Assembly: GCF_963678635.1 (NCBI RefSeq)
Contig: NC_087064.1
Location: forward strand, 60,150,338 to 60,214,337
DNA: 64,000 nt
Reading direction: 5' to 3'
DNA from: Symsagittifera roscoffensis
Lineage: Eukaryota; Xenacoelomorpha; Acoela; Convolutidae
Shown: positions 9,348 to 20,335 of the stretch, in pieces
Layout: the number at the start of each line of letters is the position of its first letter
How positions within the stretch are numbered: position 1 is the stretch's first letter
The notes under the pieces: generated by a model
What the model saw: the letters and a program-made list of their open reading frames with translations, nothing else
Told to the model about the DNA's origin: nothing
Database searches by the model: none
Made by a program: the position numbers and the translations under genes

Positions 9348-12178
9348 CTAGGGGCCTTTCTAAGCGTACTTCAAATAAATGCCAGAAGTCTCATAAACTT
9401 CGAACGTCGAGCCAAACTCTCTACTGCTGTTACATCTGGTAATTACAGTATAATCTGCGTTTGTGAAACCTGGCTAAATAATCAAATAGAATCCTCTGAA
9501 TTAAAGCTACATGATTACAATATCTATTGATCAGACAGAGAAAGAGTGAATGATACAAACAAACACGGCGGCAGTCTCATTGCTGTAAAGAATACATTCG
9601 CATGTGAAAAACTTACTGTAGATCTGCCTGACAGCTGTGTTTCGTGCAAAATTGATATATCCGGCCAGGAGTTGATATTCTGTGTCTTTTATAACCCCCC
9701 TAAATCAAGTCCCTACAGGTACTTGTCTGAAGATTTTAACAAAATATTGAATGCCTTTCCAACCTCGTCATCCCTTATTGTTTGTGGTGACATCAACTTC
9801 CCAGAAACAAATTGGCCATCCCTAACAAGTGCCAGTGAAGAGGAACAGGAGGTAGTTGATGCCTTTGACACAAAATTCTTCAGACAAACAGTTAACTTCT
9901 CTACATGCGGAAAAAACTTGTTGGATGTAGCCTTCCATAGAAATTGTCTCGTACATGCTCAAAGGGATGAATTCTTCGATAAACAATATGACTGTTCAGA
10001 TCATCAATCAATAAACCTCAAGGTCGAAATAGAACACCAAGAAGCCAAACCGGTCATTGACAAATATAGAAACTTCGGTAAAGCTGACTTCGAAGGTATA
10101 AACAACGCTATGGCTGATAAAGTTTTCAATCCAATATGCTACACAAATATAGATAAAACCTGCCAAGAGCTATATGATTACTTTGAAAGTTTGTTAGAAA
10201 TCTATGTGCCTCGAAGAAGTGCGCATCGACAGCAGTTACCATCATGGATAACCCAAAGCACATCAAACCTCATGAAAAAGCTTAACACCCAAAAAAAAAC
10301 TACTCATTTCGAAACCAACAAGCTACCGCAAACGCACTAATGGAAAATGTAGTAATCCAGTCCAGTGAAAATGATCGATTAAACTATCAGAACAAACTTC
10401 TGAGTACAAGAAACACAGATATCATTTACAAGCACCTGAAAAGTCTCAACAAATCTGCATCACTGCCAACAATAATGATAAGCGATAACACCACTGTTTC
10501 CAGCCTGGAAGAAAAGGTGAATCTGCTCAACGAATTTTTTCACTCAGTATTCTCGCAAAAAATAAAGTTTAACATTAAAGACGTTGAATGTGACAATCCA
10601 CAGATCACAAATTTCAGCATATCTCATACAACTATAACAGAAATCTTGATGACCATTGACGTTACCAAGTCTAGAGGACCCAACGGCCTGCCTCCAATTT
10701 TCTTCCAACAAAGAGCCACCAACATGGCAAATGCCTTGCAGGTAATTTTCAAGAACATCAAGAGATTGAGAAAAATACCTAGTTGCTGGAAGACGGCAGC
10801 AATCTCCCCAATATTCAAAAAAGGAGATAGACGTAATGTGGAAAATTGGCGTCCAATTTCACTACTCAACATAGACAGCAAAATCTTAGAGAAATGCATC
10901 TACGGACCTCTCTGCTCGCTTTTTGAATGGGTCCTTTCAAAACATCAACATGGTTTTGTCAAAGGGAAATCAGTGGCCACGAATATGCTATCATTCCTGA
11001 GTAAAATTTACAGAGCACTAGACGAAAACCCAACAGATGACGTTGTCGCTTATTATATGGACTTCTCAAAAGCTTTTGACAAGGTGCCGCATCTTGAATT
11101 GCTGAAAAAGACCGCAAATATTGGTGTAGGAGGATGCCTGCTGGAAATTCTTTGTGATTATCTAAATGGACGAAAACAATATGTAAAAGTTGAGAAAACT
11201 TCTTCAGTGACTCTAGATGTGACGAGTGGTGTCCCACAGGGATCCCTCCTGGGCCCACTTCTGTTCTGCATTTTCATCAATGACCTCCCGGACCGACTGA
11301 AATTCTCTGACCCGTACATATACGCTGACGATCTGAAACTTCTGACAGTCAACACAGACCTAATCAAAGTGCAACAGGACTTGAAGTCCATTGATGACTG
11401 GGTCAAGGAGAACAAGATGGCGCTGGCTCTCGATAAATGCTCACAACTGGTGTTCAGAGGCAGAGCACACGATCTGCAGCTTTCCGGATCAAAACTTGAA
11501 TCCTCTACAGAAGCGAAAGATCTTGGACTTATAGTGGACTATAAATTATCCTGGAATAAACATATTGATATGAGACTGACCAAAGCTAATAAATCATTTT
11601 ACTTGATTAGACGTAATATAGCTTATAAAACACTACCTTTAGTCAAATTAGGCCTATATAAATCTCTTCTTATTCCAATTCTGATATATGGACTTTCATG
11701 TACAAATCTTAGCCGAGGAGATCTTGTACGCCTGGAGCGCTTCCAAAAGAAAGTCACAAAATGGACAGTAACAAGCCCGGATACATACTATGTTAACCAG
11801 CTGCGAGCACTAAATGTGCTCCCACTACCAATGTACTTACAACTCCCGGACCTACTGCTACTCTCTAGCCTTGATGGACGAACTGATGTGTTTCCACATC
11901 TATCACAGTGCCCGCAGACAAATCTCAGAACTAAGGACGTCTTCAAGAGTGCCAAAATCAGAACAGAGAATGCGCGAGGGGAATTCACAATACGTACCAG
12001 TCGAATTGCAAACAGAATTGACAAAGACGTCGATTTCACAAACAAAACTGGACTCAAGAACCGAATCCTACAACTGATGTGGAATTTCATGGATGAAAAG
12101 TACAACGAAAACAATATTTGCACTTGGCAACTTGCGTGCGATTGCAACCAATGCAGAAATAAGTGGACAATATTCTAA
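9348..12178 (+). pseudogene. LINE ORF2: AP endonuclease and reverse transcriptase, broken
   Basis: The frame starts directly after the ORF1 TGA and has no early ATG. Endonuclease motifs: LQINARSL (9369), CETWL (about 9455), GDINFPETNW (about 9785) and CSDHQSI (about 9995). RT motifs: SRGPNGLPP (about 10670), WRPISLLN, YMDFSKAFDKVP (about 11055), SGVPQGSLLGPLLF (about 11225) and the catalytic YADD at 11321-11332. The C-terminus ends with a Cys/His-like CDCNQCRNKW. Damage: an in-frame TGA at 9528-9530, and a frameshift at a run of nine A (10291-10299) that moves the frame before the RT domain. The RT half alone is open for 612 codons (10340-12178). Role in the family: target-primed reverse transcription of the element RNA. 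Confidence 0.92.
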
Positions 12179-12227
12179 TAAAAACAGAAAGGGAGCAACA
12201 CCCATCAGCCTTGTGCTGTAAATCCAC

Positions 12228-12256
12228 TACAACAACAACAACAACAACAACAACAG
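12228..12256 (+). repeat. (CAA)n tail of the LINE
   Basis: About nine CAA/ACA units close the LINE after TTGTGCTGTAAATCCACTA and run into the target duplication. A microsatellite 3' tail instead of poly(A) is usual in CR1-like LINEs. Confidence 0.85.
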
Positions 12257-12257
12257 T

Positions 12258-15200
12258 ATCATCTTTAAAATAAGTTTCTTATTAATAGCGAAGTGAGCAC
12301 TTTTTGTGGTTTCAGGTATTTCAACTGCACAGCTCTTTTTATAAATGATGTAGAAATATCAATCAGTGATTCAGAATTGTTTCGCTTATGTTAAGCAACA
12401 GATGATTGAAAAAACTGAAGGTTTAAACTGCAAATCAGCTTTCGAATGATTGGCCAACTGGAGTTAATTCGGATTTGGTTGATATTTGAATCCCCGCAAA
12501 GAATGTGTTCGCTCGTTTCAAGATCATTAATTTCATTGAGATGATTGCCCGAAAGTTTGCCTAAAATTTAAGGATGATCGCCTATATTTTCAGGGTCTTT
12601 TCAGGTTCACTAATTTTGTTGAGATGATCGCCTAAATGTTTGCCTAAATTATGATGATGCTCCTCTAAAATATTTTCAATCAGCAGGTATATTCAGCTCA
12701 TTGATTTCTTCTGAAACGGAGACAATTTGATTGTAATAATTTGTACTTCAGTAAATGAGATTTTTTAGATTAGCGTTAAATGTGTGCCCGCTTTTACATA
12801 AAGGCCAACACCAATTGTTCTCTCTTTCCGACAGCAATAACCCAATGATTTCAGCAATAATAATGATTTCAGCGACAACCCTTCATTTTTAGATTCTGGG
12901 ATCTGTCTGGTTTTCCAGCCATGTTTCTTTTACGCAATCAAAATGTGGACAGTTTGTTTAATTTTTGTCAAAACTTGCAGCTCAGTAAAATTCCTGCCAA
13001 GTGATCTAAGTTTTTGAAGATGAATTTCCGGCATCACTTCGAAAGTAAGATCTACAAAAGGTGTGACTGAAAGAACAACAAAAAATCTTAAAAGCTCTTA
13101 ATCCCATCGCCACTTTATCAAAACCCCAGCCCAAATATGGTAATTTTATGTTGTGAAATCTATGATGAATCCTTTTTTTTTACCAGACCGCCTACTTAAA
13201 TTTCGAGAAAAAAAATCAGAAGAATAAAAATAACATAACCAAGATTTTCCGGAATGAATTAGCTGAACTGCAATTTTTGCGAGTTTTAAAAATTAATTTG
13301 AAAAGAGAAACAACAAAAAAAGGTAAACAATTTCAATCCAGTAGCCTAATTCCGGACTTCTCCTATCTTCTGCTTTGCCAAATAAAATTGAAAAATAAAA
13401 TAGTTGGTCGACTCATGTTCTTAAGTATTGTTTCTATTTGCGAAGCAATTATAACTAATTCCTGGAAAAAGAGACCATTCTTTACCCAGGTTTCCACTAA
13501 CTAAAAGTTGCACCAAAAGGAGGTTATCAAATATTATGCAAACCTTACTTGAGTAATTTTCTGATGCTCTATCCTTCAAGCTGGTAAGATTGCACAATGT
13601 GCGTCGATTCTTCTTGTTTTTCCGTTGAAAACTCTATATCCCGCCTCGGATTAGCTTTTTTTACGTTTCAAGGTTTCTTTTTCCTCCATCATTTTCTGTT
13701 GACTGCACGTTGATAGAACCTCAGTATCCATGATAGCAAAGAACAAGTATAAGACACGATCGTTTTCTATCCTTCTCAACCGTAGCTTCAAGCTGACAGG
13801 ATTGCACATTGCGCTTCGATTCTTCTTGTTTTTCCGTTAAAAACGCGATATCCCGCCTCGGATTAGCTTTTTTTACGTTTCAAGGATTCTTTTTCATCCA
13901 TCATTTTCTGTTGACTGCACTTTGATAGAACCTCAGTATCCATGATAGCAAAGATTAAGTATAAACCACGAACGTTTTCTATTCTTCTCAACTGTAGCTT
14001 CAAGCTGATAAAATTGCACATTGAGCTTCAATTCTTCTTGTTTTTCCGTTAAAACTCAATATCCCGCCTCGGATTAGCTTTTTTACGTTTCAAGGATTCT
14101 TTTTCCTCCATCATTTTCTGTTGACTGGACGTTGATAGAACCTCAGTATCCATGATAGCAAATAACAAGTATAAACCACGATCGTTCTCAAAAAAAAAAT
14201 TCTGCAAAAATAAACGTTTTGCTTTCAGTAGGTTAAAACCAATACAAAATTTAGGCAAAAGTTTCAGCTCAAAAATTTTTCTGAAGATCAAGCAAGCGAC
14301 TGAATCTTCCTCTCATCTTTTTGTTGGTTACACGGCTCCTCTCTGCAAATCTTCTTAATCTTTTCGACCTCTTCCAGAATATCAATTTTTCTAATTGATT
14401 CACTGAAATTGCGATAAAATCTGAAACTTTTTTTGGGGAATCATTGTATTTCATGCTCTTTATGCAATTATCTCCCTTTGTAAGGACTACACTTCCTTCT
14501 AATGACTCTTGCCATCAAATTGAGGGATTTTAATTGAATAATTTGCATATTTTTGGTTAACTGGTTAGTTCACTAACTATAACTTTCCGTAAATTGCATT
14601 TTGGATGAATGATACAGATGTGATATATAATTACAGAGAGAATTTTGGGTTGACGTTCTTTTAGCATGGTTGAGGGAGTTTTTGCGCGAATTAATTGGGC
14701 TGGGCGGATTTGCCAAAAGTCTGAACCGACTGAAGTTTGCCGGAAAATTGAAGTATCTTAATCGATCCAACTTTCGTGATAGCCGGCTATACGTTTATTC
14801 AGAATACCATTTTTTAAAAAAGTTGCTACGGCTTCATGATTGGTAAAGAAATCACAAAAAATAGGTTCCCAAATGTATAGTTTGTAAATTGTTCTGCCCC
14901 ACAACGGCTGCTGGCATTTCCAATTTTTTCGTACTTTTTTTTTGCTTCTGTGGAGCTCAGGATGCATGGTGTTCATGAATCCCCCGACAAATTCGTGTAC
15001 TTAGTTGCACTAAAAGTGCTCCGTTGCTGCAAACGATCTTATCACATATTTCGTGCATTCCTGTGATTATCGAAGTGTCGTTGGTTATTCCTAACACTGT
15101 TTATCAGCAATTTAGGGTTCTCGAATACCACATGGCATCCAAGCGAACGTGTGAAGTCGTTTTTTTTACATAAGGTCTGCCGTTGCGTTGTCATTTTAGT

Positions 15201-15320
15201 CAGTGCAGGAAGATACCTCTCTGTGTTGAGACTACGAATGATTTTAACTGGCTTTAATTCTTCGAGTGCTTCGGAAAAATGGTTGGCTCCAAATTCTGCA
15301 CCTGGAGTGGGTTTTCGAAC
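12258..15320 (-). mobile_element. decayed LINE copy B, 5' segment (endonuclease and ORF1)
   Basis: Continuation of copy B beyond the nested LINE. Minus-strand translations give endonuclease pieces: ESLIDISTSFIKRA near 12360, HILCGDSNINQ near 12520, FDCVKETWLENQTDPRI near 12930, and RSLGRNFTELQVLTKIKQTV near 12980, a stretch missing in copy A. Upstream lie ORF1-like charged segments (MMEEKESLKRKKANPRRDI at about 14060-14120) and segments such as FTNHEAVATFLKNGILNKRI (about 14800). Frames change repeatedly, so nothing is intact. Copy B has about 220 bp (14940-15165) absent from copy A, and a private tandem expansion at 13569-14188. Near 15320 it gives way to an LTR relic. Confidence 0.75.
13569..14188 (-). 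repeat. threefold tandem duplication inside LINE copy B
   Basis: Units of about 198-212 bp start at 13569, 13767 and 13979. Each contains CTTCTTGTTTTTCCGTT, ATATCCCGCCTCGGATTAGC and CAGTATCCATGATAGCAAA. Copy A has a single unit (about 5050-5260), so the expansion happened in copy B after the copies separated. On the minus strand the unit covers the start of an ORF1-like reading frame (MDTEVLSTSS..). Confidence 0.85.
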
Positions 15321-15364
15321 CAGTTTAAAACTAGTAATTATATCCAATTATATTATTGACAAAA

Positions 15365-15695
15365 CTATCTCTGTAAAGTGTTCCTAACTAACCAATCATG
15401 ATCCATAACTAACAATAACAATAATTTGTAAAGCTGAAACTATTCATAGTTTTGGCGACAGAACAGAATGAATATAACTTAGCAATTAGTTGCTCTTCTC
15501 TGAAACATTTCCTGATATCTAACTCGCAAATACCAGTATACACTAGATCTATTGAGACTAGGAGATATAGGAGTAAGACTAAGATCGGTATTAGACTAAG
15601 AAGTTGCTCGAATCTATCCGGCCGAAAATAAGATGGTGTACCTTATCTGAAATTGCTCTATGAGTGAGCCACCCGGACATAAACTCATCTGATGC
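15365..15695 (+). mobile_element. LTR relic related to the LTR at 48915-49413
   Basis: The reverse complement of this stretch matches 48915 to about 49275. Shared blocks include GGATCATGATTGGTTA, CTCAATAGATCTAG.GTATACTGG, CAACTTCTTAGTCTAATACC and TTATTTTCGGCCGGATAGATTC. The relic therefore lies in the opposite orientation to the large element on the right. Divergence is substantial, with many substitutions and indels. The 5' part of the LTR (the TGATGTTC end) is missing or unrecognisable where LINE copy B begins. Confidence 0.75.
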
Positions 15696-16429
15696 GACCA
15701 AGAGTCTCGAACCAGACCTCAAGAAAATTAAATATAGCAAATTCAAAGTAGACATAAGATCTAAGATCAAAACAAATAACATAAAAACGTTACGAAGTAT
15801 TGAAAACTTAACTCCACGTCTCAATAAATCTTATCAATACCAACGAGTGTTCAAGCTTACACCAGGTAGAAATCCGAATAACCCGAGCAACGGATCGAGA
15901 TTTTACGTCGTGAAAAGAAAAAGCAGACTGCAGCGACTATTTCTCTACAAGATTATCAATGCAGTACATTTTCATTCACTAACATGAAATAAATACTTGG
16001 AACAGAAAGATTCTTTTCCAAGCTATATACCTCTCAATGATGTATAACTAGTATCTGCAGTAACTTCAAAGTTTTTGTAATTTAAAAATTAATTGAATAA
16101 ACAATTCAAAAATTAGTTAGTAGTTCGTTTAAAAGTTAGTATCCTTGAAATTATAAAAAGCCCCTTGTTTCTCCAGGACTCTATCCTCATCCTTCCATAG
16201 ATCATTCTTCTCTGTTTCTTCATCATATCATTTAAATCTTCAAGTTTAAATCAACCTATCATTAAAAATTAACTTTTTTTTGATATTTTCTCTTTAACTT
16301 AAATATTGTTTAGGCCTATCCTTGTTTTGAACCGACCTAATTTTTGCTTAAGTCAGATAATCAAGGCTATCAATGGATCTTTAATTTTAGCTTAATTCTA
16401 AATTTTACTTCCATACGAAATAGCACAAA
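15696..16429. other. AT-rich stretch after the LTR relic, no gene seen
   Basis: If the relic is a 5' LTR, this would be leader and gag-start sequence, but no gag similarity is readable. An open frame to 15987 exists but has no ATG beyond a GTG inside the relic, and no domain. AATAAA occurs near 15989. Confidence 0.4.
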
Positions 16430-16960
16430 CACCAGCGGATTTAGTAGGGGGAGAGGGGGCGGACACCCTCTCCTCTCAGGGACTCGACCCCCTGCCGTCC
16501 CAGTGGGTCCCCCTTTGTGCTATTTTGAGATATCTATATTTGGTGACGGATCCTAAAACTTTTCTAAAAGCGCTTTCGGCGCCAATATATACTAATTTTC
16601 AGGGGAGAGATTTTTGGAGCGATTTTGAGCGGTACAGTGTTTTAGGTACCCGTTTGTGGAATCCAAAACAGCAAAGAAGATCAAAGAAAAGTAGCAATGA
16701 TGCGGATTCGGCGACAAATCTGATTTTGGCCTGTCTTGGAATCCGCTTACAATGTACAGAATGTACAATTTGGCCTCGTATTGGTGCGCCGAAAAAACGC
16801 GAATTTTCGCTCAACATTTTCCAAAAAGCGCCTAAAAATGCTTTTTTTTGGCCTGTTATTTCAAAGTTTTGCAGAAAAATTTTACGGCTCATAAAATTTG
16901 ACCAAAGCAGGGTCTTTTTAATGCTTTGGGAGAGCTCGGAAAATCAATTTGGTCGACCTA
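16430..16960 (+). repeat. dispersed repeat R3, copy 1
   Basis: Matches 48605-48905 in the same orientation: a G-rich then C-rich head (GGGGGAGAGGGGGCGGACACCC..), GTCCCAGTGGGTCCCCCTTTG versus GTCCCAAGGGGTCACCCTTTG, the CGACCCTAAAA / GGATCCTAAAA block, AAAAGCGCCTAAAAATGC and AGCAGGGTCTTTTTAATGC. The G-rich head preceded by GCGGATTTAG resembles ends of DNA transposons in invertebrate genomes, but I see no transposase. Confidence 0.65.
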
Positions 16961-17034
16961 AAAAATAAAGGTATAGAAATAAATTTTATAGAAGGTATAG
17001 AAAATTTTTTTTATAGAAAACGCTATGTCTGCTC

Positions 17035-17390
17035 CTGTTCAGGATATAATGGCAACTGCCCTAATTTATATAAATTTCATGGTGGAAAATTAAATTTCAT
17101 CCGTTTTTTTGCTTATTTTCTGGCCGACTCTATAATTTGATTCTTCTTTGTTTCAAAAGTTCCCCCGATTCTACTGCCAACATGAACGACCCGATCAGAT
17201 TCAATCCAATCAGATCCCGATCCGTATTTTTTTACAATTATGACAAGGACATCAACTGGGTATTTAATCAATTATTCTAGCTATTTTACGACGTGGCCAC
17301 ATTTGATCCTTTACTCGATTTTTTTTGTCATCCGCCTACTCAAGGTGGGACCAGCTGCGGCAAAATGATGACATCTTTATCCTCCATCGA
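17035..17390. repeat. dispersed repeat R2, copy 2
   Basis: Matches 6535-6826 in the same orientation, with a short AT-rich insertion near 17070-17100. Shared core: ACGTGGCCACATTTGATCC and GGACCAGCTGCGGCAAAATG. Confidence 0.7.
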
Positions 17391-18394
17391 ATAAAGGGTC
17401 CAAGATTGAAGGGTGGGAGCTAGGTCGCCAAATTTCAAAAAACAATTGAAAATTCAACTATGCCGCCTTTTTTACAGTAAATTTTGTACGCTGTAATTCT
17501 ATATGTTTTCGTATCACCGCTTCGCCTCTGTTTAGGAAAATGTGAACCTTCATAACCTGGAAGTGATCGATAAAATCTGTGATTCATCAATGTTCGTATG
17601 CAAATTTTTCATTGAGTGTCCGCTAAAACGACCGCTGTCACTTGAGTTACTATTTATTATTAGAATTCCACATTGTTTTTTCCAGGATTTAGAAATAATT
17701 AAAAGGGAATAGGTTACTTTTCCAAGTTAAGTGGTTTTTATGCTTGCTGTTCTGCTTAGACATCCGACGTTAGGAACTTTACGCACAAATGGGATACGGA
17801 CAATCTAAAGGACAAAAGAAGTAATAGACGAAAGATTCTTCAGAAAGAATCCTTTTCAGCCAAATGAAAAGATAGGGAAAAGAATTAAGCTTTTTTGAAT
17901 ATGTCCAACCGAATTGGAAGACTGAATATGTCCAACCGTTTTTAATTATCATGAAATATATTGTTTTCATATAAAAATAATTAACTAAATGGTTTTGCGG
18001 ATGAGAAATTGCGGACGAAAAAAGTTTTTGGAGGAAGAAAACAAAAGATAATAAATTCAGGTTATTAGATTAAAATTCTTTTTTTTAAGCTAAGCTCAAT
18101 GAATGGATTAAACTAATTAACAAGACATCATTTTATTCTTGAAGTTAATCGATAGATTTAATTTAATCTGAGCGCACTGCGTGGTTTTTTTGTTATACGG
18201 CTCATAATTAATCTTTTTTATATTTTTTAACTTTCATGCTTGATTCTGATTGGACGAAACTGACAAATGCGAAGGAAATCTGACGCCTAATTTCAAAATA
18301 AAGTAAGCTCATACAATGTTTTGCTAGTTTTGGACCACATAAACGCAAAGATCCACTGCATGCAACGAGTATTCGGGAATGCGGTCTGTATTTA
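17391..18394. other. no gene seen
   Basis: AT-rich sequence. The only structure noted is a near-repeat of GAATATGTCCAACCG at about 17897 and 17926. Open frames are short and featureless. Confidence 0.55.
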
Positions 18395-18577
18395 GACAAC
18401 CGCGTAATCATACTCGTCAGTATTTATACAATTACTGTATGAACCAATCAGAATCGAGATAAGACATAATAATCCAAAATAAATCAAAATTATTTATTAA
18501 TTTCTTCCTTGTCTCGATTCTGATTGGTTAAAACAGTATTTGTCTAAATGCTGATGTGTCTGAATACGCGGTTGTCT
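18395..18577. mobile_element. palindromic MITE-like element, about 183 bp
   Basis: An imperfect inverted repeat: GACAACCGCGT.ATC at the left end and GATACGCGGTTGTC-type sequence at the right end. The inner arms AACCAATCAGAATCGAGA (18442) and TCTCGATTCTGATTGGTT (18512) flank an AT-rich loop. The end motif GACAACCGCGTATTCATACT recurs at about 18623, just outside. Confidence 0.65.
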
Positions 18578-18657
18578 GAATACTGATATGTAACCGAGTA
18601 TTCGGTTACGTAGCAAAAAGTAGACAACCGCGTATTCATACTCGTCAGTAAGTAAGT

Positions 18658-19282
18658 GACTTTCTTTGTTAATTAGCGTCAGTAATTTCCCGCTTTTAAG
18701 AAAATGCGTTCAAATTATTCGGAAATTTCCCCCGCTTTTTTCGACACTGTTGTACTTCGGCACTGTTGAACGCACCCATATAGTCTTCCTCTAAGTACTG
18801 ACGAGTATGAAAACGCGATTCTTCATTTATAGACAGCACTCCGACCACTTGCAACAAAAGATAACGGGTCTTTTTGGTTATACCTCTCTAAATGGATAAA
18901 TTTGGAAATTCAAATTTCGTTTTGAAATTGAAAGCTTGAAAGCGAGTGAAACAAATAGTGTAATACCACTTGCGTGCAATTAGCAGCTGCTCGATTAGGA
19001 AACAAAAATATATGACAAATTTATCACTAGGTTTCCTAATCGAGCAGCTGCTAGTTGCACGCGAGTGGTATTTAATTGTTTGTTTCACTCGCTTTCGCGC
19101 TTCAGTTTCAATTTGGCGTCCCAAAAAACTTTTCTTTCGCGTAGCTAAAACATTGGACTCACATTATAAAACCAGCTCTGTGTTATTACAACAGTGCCGA
19201 AAAAGGCGGAAAAATTTCGGAATAATTTAAACGCATTTTCCAAAGAGCGGGAAATTACTGACGCTAATTAACAAAGAAAATC
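18658..19282. mobile_element. foldback element with long inverted arms
   Basis: The left end CTTTGTTAATTAGCGTCAGTA is matched by the inverted right end TACTGACGCTAATTAACAAAG. The arms meet at an 18-nt spacer (19013-19030) flanked by near-perfect arms around CAGCTGCTCGATTAGGAAAC. The left arm is about 100 bp longer because it holds an inserted block with its own GTACTGACGAGTATGA motif. No ORF is present. It would form a very long hairpin as single strand. Confidence 0.8.
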
Positions 19283-20041
19283 ATGCCAAAATGTCTGCAA
19301 CTGCAAATTAAATAATTATTGGCGCCAAACTGTCTAAATTGCAAAATTTTTGCTCAAAATCTTAAAGTGTCTCATAAGATTGTAAACAAAGATTGTATCC
19401 AAAATTTAACCTATGCACAAAGAAACTTGTGGCGTGCGTTTTTCCATGTCGCTTCTGGGCTTCTGCAATGGAAGTTAAGAAGTTGAGGAACCAAGCTGAA
19501 TGCTTTCTAGCAAATTGAGTTTTTTCCGCTTTTTGAAAGTTTTTTTCCTGCATTACCTACATGAAACTAATTGTTTTCTTGCTTGCGTTGTTTGAGATTG
19601 CTGTCTATAGAAAGCACTAAGATTTTAAATTTTTGGACAAAGCGGTTGTTCCAATCATTGGAACTGAGTTGTTAGATGAAGAGTACATATACAAATTGGG
19701 TAGCTGTGTGCGTTTTCTGACATCAGTTCCCCACAAATATTTCCGCTTTTGAGAGCTCAAAACTTGATTGTTTAAATTTACATCAGAATTAATAATCATG
19801 TTCAAATTTTCAAATTCGCAGAAACGCATTTTATCATTTGTTGAAATAAATTCATTTATTAAATTTTTTTGTTCCTATAATAGTTCGTTTGTTTCCCTAA
19901 AATATTCATTAAACGGGGTACCAACAGAAAATTCTTATTTTTTTTGCCATCGAGCAGGATGTTTCAGACATCTACAATCATTATTTTTTTTTGCGCCTGC
20001 ACAAAAACAACTTTTGAACGAGGAAATAATGATTGTTGGTA

Positions 20042-20335
20042 ATTGAGGGGAGCGGTGGTGAAGTGGTAGGGGAGCGGTGGTGAAGTGGTAAGGGGAGCGG
20101 TGGTGAAGTGGTTAAGTCTCCGCCTCTCAATCGAAAGGTCGGATGTTCGAGGCCCACCATGATCCGTGCTCGTTGCTTGAGGGTGAAGCAACATTACCCA
20201 GCCCAGAAAAATAACCAAAAAAATTGCATGTAGCTCTTAAACAAGGGCACAACAGCGGTTCGCCGTGATGAGCTGTACAGCTCTTGTGTTGGTCCTTTCC
20301 CCCGTGGATAAATGTTCTTAACTTAATTTTTTTGA
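20042..20335 (+). mobile_element. tRNA-derived SINE with triplicated head
   Basis: The head contains an A-box-like TGGTGAAGTGG and, about 35 bp further, a B-box-like TGTTCGAGGCC (20144-20154), the internal RNA polymerase III promoter of tRNA-derived SINEs. A non-tRNA body follows (GTTGCTTGAGGGTGAAGC, CATTACCCAGCCCAG), then an AT-rich tail. The first 22-23 bp of the head (GGGGAGCGGTGGTGAAGTGG) is present three times in tandem, starting at 20047, 20069 and 20092. The founder tRNA is not identified. Confidence 0.85.

Larger units (their letters stand above)
7535..12257 (+). mobile_element. non-LTR retrotransposon (CR1/L2-like LINE) nested in LINE copy B
   Basis: A 4.7-kb insertion that interrupts a sequence continuous in copy A (about 3950-3975). 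A 5-bp ACAGT occurs on both sides (7530-7534 and 12253-12257) and is the likely target-site duplication. The element carries ORF0 (7580-8221), a tandem-repeat spacer (8257-8511), ORF1 with a PHD finger and an RNA-binding-like region (8521-9347), ORF2 with endonuclease and RT (9348-12178), a short 3' UTR and a (CAA)n tail. An AT-rich tract at 7535-7576 precedes ORF0 and an in-frame stop lies at 7574-7576, so the 5' end may be truncated. One nonsense codon and two frameshifts mean this copy is inactive but young compared with its host LINE. Confidence 0.9.

Noticed and set aside
15690-15720. Possible tRNA primer-binding site or minus-strand tRNA 3' half (GGTTCGAGAC)
   Set aside because: The T-stem does not pair, the CCA complement TGG is absent and no tRNA body lies upstream.
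15664-15987. Basic open frame of about 107 codons after the LTR relic
   Set aside because: It begins at a GTG inside the relic LTR and has no ATG. The composition is merely AT-rich and no gag motif is present.
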